This document shows positions 6,053 through 11,285 of a DNA stretch of 12,407 bases, in pieces. The stretch is taken from assembly GCA_030151765.1 (NCBI GenBank), contig JASLCW010000203.1:1-12407 (forward strand), read 5' to 3'. This stretch comes from Marmoricola sp. GTDB lineage: Bacteria; Actinomycetota; Actinomycetes; Propionibacteriales; Nocardioidaceae. Made by a program: the position numbers and the translations under genes. Every line of letters begins with the position of its first letter. The first letter of the stretch is position 1. The notes under the pieces were generated by a model. The model worked only from the letters and a program-made list of their open reading frames with translations. It was not told where the DNA came from and did not search any database.

Positions 6053-7509
6053 CGCGCCAGCTCCTTGTCCGTTGCCGTGGTGGAGGGGTTCTCGTCGACG
6101 ACGCCGCCGAGGCCGGCGTACACGTCGGGTCGTGCCTTGCGCAGCCACAGTGCATAACAGAATGCGCCGGCGGCGGCGAGGAAGGCGATGTAGGGGAGGG
6201 AATTGACCGCGAAGGCTTTGGTGTCCGCGAGGACGTCGTAGTAGCGGAGCGTCAGGTAGACCGCGAAGAGAAGGCCGAGCATGCCCAGTCCGGGCGCGAC
6301 GACCGTCTGCAGGACGCCGAGCTCACGGGTACGACGGAAGTAGGCGATCACCGACGCGGCGGCCAGTGCCTGCAGCACCAGGATGCCGACCGTGGAGAGT
6401 CCGCTCATCGAGGTCGAGAGGTTGAGATAGGGGTCGAGTCCGGCGATCGCGAAGGCCGCGGCGACGATCGTGGTGAGCGTGATCTGGGTGAGGCTCGCGT
6501 GGGCGGGGGAGCCGTGGCGGGGGTGGCTGACGCCGAACCAGCGCGGCAGCAGGCCCTCGCGGCCGAGCGCGAACATGTAGCGGCTCGACGCATTGTGCGA
6601 GGCGAGCAGCGAGGCCAGCAGGCTGGTCACGACGAGCACCGACATGACCTTGACCGACCAGGTGCCGACGTACTGGGCGCTGAGGCCGAGCATGTAGGAG
6701 CCGGGGTCCTTCGCCGCCACCGCCTGCGCCTTGTCGGCGCCGACGGCACCGATCGCGACCCAGCTGGTGAGGACGTAGAAGACCGCGATCACGGCAAGGG
6801 CGCCGAAGGTGGCGCGGGGGATGGTGCGCCGCGGATTGCGCGACTCCTCGCCGTACAGCGCGGCGGACTCGAAGCCGGCGAAGGAGCCGAAGGCGAACAT
6901 CATCGCGACACCGGGGGCAGCCGAGTGGACGATCGCGGAGGCGTCGAAGGAGCCCATCGGGAAGGCGCTGAAGCCCTGCTTGACGACGATGGCTCCATCG
7001 AGGACGACGAGGACCAGCATCTCGGCGGCCATGAGGACGCCGATCACCTTCGCGGCCAGGTCGACATTGCGATAGCCGAAGGTGCCGACCAGTGCGATAC
7101 CGACGGCGGTGTACAGCTCCCACGGGAGGTCGATGCTGAAGTTGCTCTCCATCACCATGTGGGCGAAGTAGCCGAGCCCGCCGGCCAGGGCGATCGCGAG
7201 GGCGTTGTAGGCGACCAGGGCCATCACCGCGCCGGCCGCGGCCGCGGGCTTGCCGATGCCGCGGGCGATGTAGGTGTAGAAGCCGCCGGCGCTGGTGATC
7301 CGCTGGGCCATCGCGGCATAGCCGATCGTGAAGAGACCGAGCGTGATCGCGGCGAGCAGGTAGAGCGCCGGTACGCCGGCACCTACGCCGAAGCCGATCG
7401 AGATCGGAACCGTGCCCACCATGGCGACGAGCGGCGCAGCCGCGGAGACCACCAGAAAGATGATCCGTGGGGTGGTGAGGCCCCCGGAGAGGGCGCGCTG
7501 GTCGGACAT
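6049..7509 (-). CDS. APC-family amino acid/polyamine-type permease (486 aa)
   Basis: Integral membrane secondary transporter of the amino acid-polyamine-organocation family, with about 12 hydrophobic segments over residues 14-458. The first is R15-I-I-F-L-V-V-S followed by A-A-A-P, and a Gly/Ala-rich helix 1 (31-45) carries the unwound substrate site. The family hallmark on helix 6 and the following loop is clear: F207-G-S-F-A-G-F-E214, then E221-E222-S-R-N-P-R-R and I230-P-R. The ligand is probably an amino acid, amine or related acid; specificity cannot be told from the sequence. The start is ATG 7509 with GGAGG (7514-7518) 4 nt upstream. An upstream ATG at 7542 is in frame but lies on the operator repeat and has no ribosome site, so I reject it. 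It is the first gene of the operon, divergent from a TetR regulator that very likely controls it. Its stop overlaps the hotdog gene start. Confidence 0.92.
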   Translation of the reverse strand: MSDQRALSGGLTTPRIIFLVVSAAAPLVAMVGTVPISIGFGVGAGVPALYLLAAITLGLFTIGYAAMAQRITSAGGFYTYIARGIGKPAAAAGAVMALVAYNALAIALAGGLGYFAHMVMESNFSIDLPWELYTAVGIALVGTFGYRNVDLAAKVIGVLMAAEMLVLVVLDGAIVVKQGFSAFPMGSFDASAIVHSAAPGVAMMFAFGSFAGFESAALYGEESRNPRRTIPRATFGALAVIAVFYVLTSWVAIGAVGADKAQAVAAKDPGSYMLGLSAQYVGTWSVKVMSVLVVTSLLASLLASHNASSRYMFALGREGLLPRWFGVSHPRHGSPAHASLTQITLTTIVAAAFAIAGLDPYLNLSTSMSGLSTVGILVLQALAAASVIAYFRRTRELGVLQTVVAPGLGMLGLLFAVYLTLRYYDVLADTKAFAVNSLPYIAFLAAAGAFCYALWLRKARPDVYAGLGGVVDENPSTTATDKELAR

Positions 7510-7513
7510 CAAA

Positions 7514-7518
7514 CCTCC
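7514..7518 (-). promoter_or_regulatory. Shine-Dalgarno GGAGG deciding the permease start
   Basis: GGAGG on the minus strand, 4 nt before ATG 7509. It supports this start over the in-frame ATG at 7542. Confidence 0.75.
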
Positions 7519-7521
7519 AAG

Positions 7522-7542
7522 ATGAACATGAACCGTGTTCAT
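7522..7542. promoter_or_regulatory. Candidate TetR operator: two direct ATGAAC copies and one inverted GTTCAT
   Basis: ATGAAC (7522-7527) is repeated immediately (7528-7533), then CGT, then GTTCAT (7537-7542). This gives a perfect palindrome with 6-bp arms and a 3-bp centre (7528-7542). It also gives a second pairing, ATGAACA-N7-TGTTCAT, across the whole 21 bp. It lies in the 50-bp gap between the TetR and permease starts, the expected place for autoregulation plus control of the operon. Identity of the binding protein is inferred from position. Confidence 0.72.
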
Positions 7543-7552
7543 AAACTACGAT
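7523..7552 (+). promoter_or_regulatory. Candidate TetR-gene promoter giving a leaderless or near-leaderless mRNA
   Basis: TGAACA (7523-7528) and TACGAT (7547-7552) are separated by 18 bp and each match 4 or more of 6 consensus bases. The start codon at 7560 is only 7 nt past the -10, where transcription would begin, and no Shine-Dalgarno precedes it. Leaderless genes are common in actinobacteria. The operator covers the -35 and most of the spacer, so binding would block RNA polymerase. On the minus strand a weaker pair, TTGCGC (7566-7571) and TAGTTT (7543-7548) with 17-bp spacing, could serve the permease. Confidence 0.45.
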
Positions 7553-7559
7553 AGCTCCC

Positions 7560-8252
7560 ATGTCAGCGCAAGAGCAGTCCGCGATCTCGTCGGGTGCAGG
7601 CCTGCGCCGCGAGCCGAGCCAGGCGCGCAGTCGCGAGCGAGTGCAGCGCCTTCTCGATGCCGCCGCGGAGCTGATCGAGGAATCGGGCGTCGGTGCGCTC
7701 GCCGTACGGGACATCGCGGAGCGGGCCGGCGTACCGGTCGGCACGATGTACCAGTTCTTCAAGAGCAAGGACTCCGTCGTCGAGGCGCTGGCGCAGACCT
7801 ATGTCGACGCCTTCGCGGTGATCGCCGCCGATCTCGCGGAGCTGCCGGCCGCGCCCACCTGGCAGGAGGAGTGGCGGCGGATGTTCCGTGCCTTCGTCGA
7901 CTACCTCCGCGACACCCCGGGCTTCCGCGCGATCTGGTTCAGCGGCGCACTGCCCTCGGAACTGCGTCGTCTCGACCGCGCCAACAATGTCACGCTCGCC
8001 TCGGCTCTCGCGGACATGTTCATCGCGCACGGCCACGCGACCGACAGCGAACGGCTCCGGCTCTCCTTCGAGACCTCGGTCCAGGCGGCGGACACGCTCG
8101 TCGGCCTCGCCTTCCGCCGGGACCCCCAGGGCGATCCGCGCATCATCGAGGAGGCCTCGGTGATGATGATCTCCTACCTGGACGACGTACTCGGTGCGTC
8201 GCCGGGCGCGGTGCTGAAGGAGATCCGTCGTACGACGAAGTCCCGCGGCTAA
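7560..8252 (+). CDS. TetR/AcrR-family transcriptional regulator (230 aa)
   Basis: DNA-binding repressor-type regulator. Residues about 22-70 form the three-helix TetR DNA-binding domain: helix 1 R26-V-Q-R-L-L-D-A-A-A-E-L; a turn at G43-V-G; helix 2 V49-R-D-I-A-E-R-A-G; and recognition helix V58-P-V-G-T-M-Y-Q-F-F, then K68-S-K-D. About 160 residues of ligand-binding and dimer domain follow, which diverges as usual and does not reveal the ligand. It starts at ATG 7560, with no Shine-Dalgarno but a -10-like element just upstream, suggesting leaderless translation. It is divergent from the permease operon and shares with it a 50-bp gap holding a clear inverted repeat, so self-repression and repression of the operon are the simplest model. 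The patatin gene follows after 10 bp and is probably co-transcribed. The inducer may be the transported compound or its CoA ester (inference). Confidence 0.93.
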   Translation: MSAQEQSAISSGAGLRREPSQARSRERVQRLLDAAAELIEESGVGALAVRDIAERAGVPVGTMYQFFKSKDSVVEALAQTYVDAFAVIAADLAELPAAPTWQEEWRRMFRAFVDYLRDTPGFRAIWFSGALPSELRRLDRANNVTLASALADMFIAHGHATDSERLRLSFETSVQAADTLVGLAFRRDPQGDPRIIEEASVMMISYLDDVLGASPGAVLKEIRRTTKSRG

Positions 8253-8262
8253 CGTGGGAGAC

Positions 8263-9327
8263 ATGAGCGTGCTCCCTGATCGGGCGGAGGAGAACGCGCC
8301 GCGTCTCGCCGATGTGGTGCTCGAGGGCGGTGGCGTTCGCGGGGTGGCCCTGGTCGGCGCGATCGACGAGCTCGGTGCCCGCGGCTACGGATTCGCCCGC
8401 GTGGCCGGAACGTCGGCGGGCGCGATCGTCGGTGCGGTCCTGGCCGCGATGGTGCATCGGGGAGAGCCGCTCACCCGCCTCGACGAGATCACCCGCAGCC
8501 TCGATTATCGGGCGCTCCGCGACCGGCGCCGGCCGCTGCGCTGGCTCGACCGGATCCCCGGACCCTTCGAATACCTGGCCGACGCCCTGGCGGTGGCGAG
8601 ACGCGAGGGTGCCTACTCGGGCGACCGGCTGCGCACCTGGCTCCACGGCGTCCTCGCCGATCTCGGCGTACGCACCTTCGGCGATCTGCGGTTCGACGAT
8701 CCCGAAGGCGACACGGCTCGAGACCACTATCGTCTCGTGGTGTCGGTGAGCGACGTGAGTCGCCGGCTCTTCGTCCGGTTGCCGTGGGACTACGCCGACT
8801 ACGGTCTCGATCCCGACGAGCAGTCGGTCGCGGCGGCGGTGCACGCCTCGGCGGCCACGCCGTACCTCTTCGAGCCCGTGGAACTCCGCGGTGCCCACGG
8901 TGTCTCGACGCTCGTCGACGGCGGTCTGGTCGCGAACTTCCCGATCGGCATCTTCGACCGCCTCGACGGCCGGTCGCCACGCTGGCCGACGATCGGGATC
9001 CGGCTGCAGGCCGAGGTGCCGACGGACCAGCGCGTCGCGGCCGTAGGCGATCCGGTCCATCTCGGCATCGCCCTGATCGAGACCGCCGTCGAGGGTGCCC
9101 AGACGACGCGCGCCCTCGATCCCTACAACCTGGCCCGCACAATCGGGATCGACACGAGGGGTGTCGACAGCTTCGACTTCGACATCACACCCGAGCAGCG
9201 CGACCAGCTGATCGCCCACGGCCGCGAGGCGGCCAGGGCCTTCCTGGTCGAGCATCCGGCGGGAGTGGTCAGTGCCCGCCCAGCAGTGGCGCCATGGCCC
9301 GGGCCGCCAGACTCGGACGGCCGGTGA
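8263..9327 (+). CDS. Patatin-like phospholipase / acyl hydrolase (354 aa)
   Basis: Serine acyl hydrolase of the patatin family, using a Ser-Asp dyad to release fatty acids from lipids. The Gly-rich oxyanion loop is E21-G22-G-G-V-R-G27; the nucleophile elbow is G49-T-S51-A-G53; the catalytic Asp is D219 in V-D-G-G-L. The motif A-S-A-A-T-P-Y-L-F preceding the Asp segment is also typical. No signal peptide or membrane segment is seen, so it is probably cytosolic or peripheral. I chose ATG 8263; GTG 8254 has no ribosome site, and GTG 8269 sits better spaced from GGGAG (8256-8260) and cannot be excluded. It follows the TetR gene by 10 bp, in the same orientation. Its last 59 nt overlap the convergent FAD oxidase gene, and the final residues (Pro/Gly-rich) look like a poorly conserved tail. 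Its link to the TetR regulon is by position only. Confidence 0.9.
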   Translation: MSVLPDRAEENAPRLADVVLEGGGVRGVALVGAIDELGARGYGFARVAGTSAGAIVGAVLAAMVHRGEPLTRLDEITRSLDYRALRDRRRPLRWLDRIPGPFEYLADALAVARREGAYSGDRLRTWLHGVLADLGVRTFGDLRFDDPEGDTARDHYRLVVSVSDVSRRLFVRLPWDYADYGLDPDEQSVAAAVHASAATPYLFEPVELRGAHGVSTLVDGGLVANFPIGIFDRLDGRSPRWPTIGIRLQAEVPTDQRVAAVGDPVHLGIALIETAVEGAQTTRALDPYNLARTIGIDTRGVDSFDFDITPEQRDQLIAHGREAARAFLVEHPAGVVSARPAVAPWPGPPDSDGR

Positions 9328-10648
9328 ATCCCTCCTCGCGATCGGCGAGGGCCATCACCTGGAGGCCGAGATTGGCGCCGATCCAGCGCAGCGGCTCGGG
9401 TTCCCACGCGGGGGAGCGGTGGTTCACCCAAGGGAGCGAGGTCAGCTCGGTGCCGCGGTCGAGGATGAGATCGGTGAGCGTCCTGGCTGCCAGGTTGGTG
9501 GTCGAGACCCCGTCGCCGACGTACCCGCCGGCCCAGGCGAGTCCGCCCTCGAGGCCGACGGAGGCGCACCAGTCGCGGGAGATGCCGAGCGGTCCGCCCC
9601 AGGCATGGGTCACCCGGGTGCCGGCCAGCACCGGGAAGATCTCCAGCAGCGTGGCGTAGAGCGAGGCGAAGACCCGCTGGTTGCCGTCGAACTCGGGCCG
9701 GATCCGGGAGCCGAAGTGGTACGGCGCCCCGCGGCCGCCGAACACGAGCCGGTCGTCCGCGGTGCGCTGGCCGTAGATGATCAGGTGGCGGTGATCGCTG
9801 AAGGTCTCGCGCTCCCGCAGGCCGATCTGCTCCCAGACCTCGTCGGCGAGCGGTTCGGTGGCGATGACGAGCGAGTACACCGGCGCGAGCTGGCGCCCGA
9901 GTCCGTCGAGGGTCGGGGTGTAGCCCTCCGTCGCGCGTACGACGGTGCCGGCGCGGACGATGCCGCGGTCGGTGACCACGCGGCCGGCTTCGATCGACCG
10001 GACGGTCGTGTGCTCGTGGATGGTCGCCCGTCGCGAGACGATCTCGCCCAGTGCACGGACCAGCTTGCCCGGGTGCAGCGCGGCGCACTCGGAGGTGATG
10101 GTCGACCCGAGCGCGCCGACGGCGTCCAGGCGGCTCCGGGTCTCGTCGGCGTCGAGCCAGCGGAGGTCGGTTCCCCATGCGGCGGCGCCGCCGATCTCGG
10201 CACGGGCACGAGTGACCTGGGCGGCGCTGCGGGCCAGGACGATCGTGCCGCCGTGGGCGAAGTCGGCCTCGATGCCCTCGGCGGCGCAGACCTCGCCCAC
10301 CTCGGTGACCGCGTCGCGCATGGCCCGGGCCAGGGCGTGCGCGGAGGCCCGGGAGGCGCCGGGGAGGCCGGCCAGCTTCTCCCAGGACGACGGGAAGAGC
10401 GCGGAGCACCAGCCGCCGTTGCGGCCGGAAGCGCCGAAGCCGACGTGCTCACGCTCGAGGACGACCACCTTCAGGGTCGGGTCCTCGCGGGTCAGGTAGT
10501 AGGCGGTCCAGAGTCCGGTGAAGCCGCCGCCCACGATCGCCACATCGGCATCGAGGTCTCCGTCGAGGGGCGCGTAGCCGTCGAGGTCGGCGTACCGGCC
10601 GAGGGTGTCCAGCCAGAGGGGACGACCGGGGATGACCCTCCTTCTCAC
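9269..10648 (-). CDS. FAD-dependent amine oxidoreductase, gamma-glutamylputrescine oxidase-like (PuuB/DAO family, 459 aa)
   Basis: Flavoprotein of the D-amino-acid-oxidase superfamily, expected to oxidise an amine (for example gamma-glutamylputrescine) to an aldehyde, with H2O2 produced. The N-terminal P-x-W-L-D-T-L segment (residues 10-16), the dinucleotide-binding G40-G-G-F-T-G45, acidic E65 ending strand 2, and G72-A-S-G-R-N-G-G-W80 are typical of PuuB-like enzymes. A C-terminal flavin motif lies at W372-A-G-G-Y-V-G-D-G. Its length is normal. The start is GTG 10648, overlapping the Lrp stop as GTGA, consistent with coupling. Oddly, a perfect AGAAGGAGG follows at codons 2-4, with no canonical start a normal distance behind it. 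Beside an Lrp-type regulator and a polyamine-binding protein, a role in putrescine or related amine breakdown is likely; other amines or amino acids are possible. The 3' end overlaps the patatin gene by 59 bp. Confidence 0.87.
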   Translation of the reverse strand: MRRRVIPGRPLWLDTLGRYADLDGYAPLDGDLDADVAIVGGGFTGLWTAYYLTREDPTLKVVVLEREHVGFGASGRNGGWCSALFPSSWEKLAGLPGASRASAHALARAMRDAVTEVGEVCAAEGIEADFAHGGTIVLARSAAQVTRARAEIGGAAAWGTDLRWLDADETRSRLDAVGALGSTITSECAALHPGKLVRALGEIVSRRATIHEHTTVRSIEAGRVVTDRGIVRAGTVVRATEGYTPTLDGLGRQLAPVYSLVIATEPLADEVWEQIGLRERETFSDHRHLIIYGQRTADDRLVFGGRGAPYHFGSRIRPEFDGNQRVFASLYATLLEIFPVLAGTRVTHAWGGPLGISRDWCASVGLEGGLAWAGGYVGDGVSTTNLAARTLTDLILDRGTELTSLPWVNHRSPAWEPEPLRWIGANLGLQVMALADREEGFTGRPSLAARAMAPLLGGH

Positions 10649-11115
10649 TCAGCGCCCCAGCTGTAGGTCTGCTTGCGGAGCTCGAGGTACATGAAGGTCT
10701 CGGTCGAGCGGACACCCTCGATCATCCGGATCCGGTGAGTGAGGAGTTCGAGCAGTTCCTGATCGCTGGTGCAGACGACCTCGGTCATGATGTCGAAGGA
10801 GCCAGCGGTGACGACGACGTAGTCGACCTCGGTCATGGCGGAGAGCTCGTCGGCCACCTTGTTGACGTCGCCGGTGACACGGACGCCGATCATGGCCTGG
10901 CGCTGGAAGCCCAACTGCATCGGATCGGTGACGGCGACGATCTGCATCACGCCGCCGTCGATCAGCTTCTGCACCCGCTGGCGCACGGCGGCCTCGGAGA
11001 GGCCCACCTCCTTGCCGATGGAGGCATAGGAGCGCCGGCCGTCCTGCTGGAGTTGCTCGATGATCTTGCGGGAGACCTCATCGAGGTTGAGCGGGGGACG
11101 CGGGGAGCTGGCCAT
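10645..11115 (-). CDS. Lrp/AsnC-family transcriptional regulator (156 aa)
   Basis: Small feast/famine-type regulator. Residues 11-55 hold the winged helix-turn-helix: L11-D-E-V-S-R-K-I-I-E-Q-L, then Y30-A-S-I-G-K-E-V-G-L-S and E41-A-A-V-R-Q-R-V-Q-K-L. The RAM ligand-binding/oligomerisation domain is about residues 70-145 (Q73-A-M-I-G-V-R-V; A104-G-S-F-D-I-M; I132-E-G-V-R-S-T-E-T-F). The ligand would be an amino acid or amine. ATG 11115 has GGGAG ten nt upstream; the in-frame ATG 11124 (three residues longer) has the GGGAG only 1 nt away, so I prefer 11115, without certainty. The open frame reaches 11334, but that part would run through the divergent gene's leader. It is followed by the FAD oxidase through a GTGA overlap and is divergent from the PotD-like gene. 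It is probably an autoregulator and controller of polyamine genes (inference). Confidence 0.9.
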   Translation of the reverse strand: MASSPRPPLNLDEVSRKIIEQLQQDGRRSYASIGKEVGLSEAAVRQRVQKLIDGGVMQIVAVTDPMQLGFQRQAMIGVRVTGDVNKVADELSAMTEVDYVVVTAGSFDIMTEVVCTSDQELLELLTHRIRMIEGVRSTETFMYLELRKQTYSWGAE

Positions 11116-11144
11116 GGACGCCATGCTCCCAGTCCGGCGCGGGT

Positions 11145-11163
11145 CGGTCAAAGGTTCTGACCG
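11145..11163. promoter_or_regulatory. Inverted repeat CGGTCA-N7-TGACCG (candidate regulator site)
   Basis: Perfect 6-bp arms with a 7-bp spacer, 30 bp upstream of the Lrp start and overlapping its candidate -35 hexamer TTGACC. Position suits autoregulation by the Lrp-type protein. No binding evidence can be read from the sequence. Confidence 0.45.
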
Positions 11164-11255
11164 GCGTTTTCGAGTGAATCCGTTGCGCTTGGGACAAATT
11201 TCAACGACATCCCTTGTCGCCGACGACGGTTCGTGTTTTGATCCGTGCTGGACAT

Positions 11256-11267
11256 CACACCGGTGTG
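11256..11267. promoter_or_regulatory. Perfect 12-bp palindrome CACACCGGTGTG upstream of the polyamine-binding gene
   Basis: Uninterrupted palindrome just downstream of the candidate -10 (11237-11242) and 18 bp before the start codon, so a bound protein would block transcription. It could also be a chance match in GC-rich DNA. Confidence 0.45.
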
Positions 11268-11274
11268 GCTTGTG

Positions 11275-11281
11275 AAAGGAG
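11275..11281 (+). promoter_or_regulatory. Shine-Dalgarno AAAGGAG for the PotD-like gene
   Basis: AAAGGAG ends 4 nt before ATG 11286 and clearly supports that start. Confidence 0.75.
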
Positions 11282-11285
11282 CCGG

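Larger units (their letters stand above)
11116..11285. promoter_or_regulatory. Divergent regulatory region between the Lrp gene and the polyamine-binding gene
   Basis: A 170-bp gap with promoters for both directions. On the minus strand, TTGACC (11146-11151) is followed after 17 bp by GAGCAT (11123-11128, weak). On the plus strand, TTGTCG (11214-11219) is followed after 17 bp by TTTGAT (11237-11242), a moderate promoter candidate for the PotD-like gene. An AT-richer patch spans about 11190-11206. Two inverted repeats within the region are listed separately. Confidence 0.45.

Noticed and set aside
5568..6155. Upstream extension of the ligase frame across the hotdog gene
   Set aside because: It is a shadow frame of the hotdog gene; the ATGA overlap gives a natural start at 5567.
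7510..7542. Alternative permease start at ATG 7542
   Set aside because: It falls on the operator repeat, lacks a Shine-Dalgarno, and the added residues are not membrane-like; ATG 7509 has GGAGG.
6499..7554. Plus-strand open frame opposite the permease
   Set aside because: The translation is Asp/Gly/His/Glu-rich with no domain, mirroring the hydrophobic permease codons on the other strand.
9272..10666. Plus-strand open frame of 464 codons opposite the FAD oxidase
   Set aside because: No recognisable domain; it is the antisense of a gene with clear FAD motifs.
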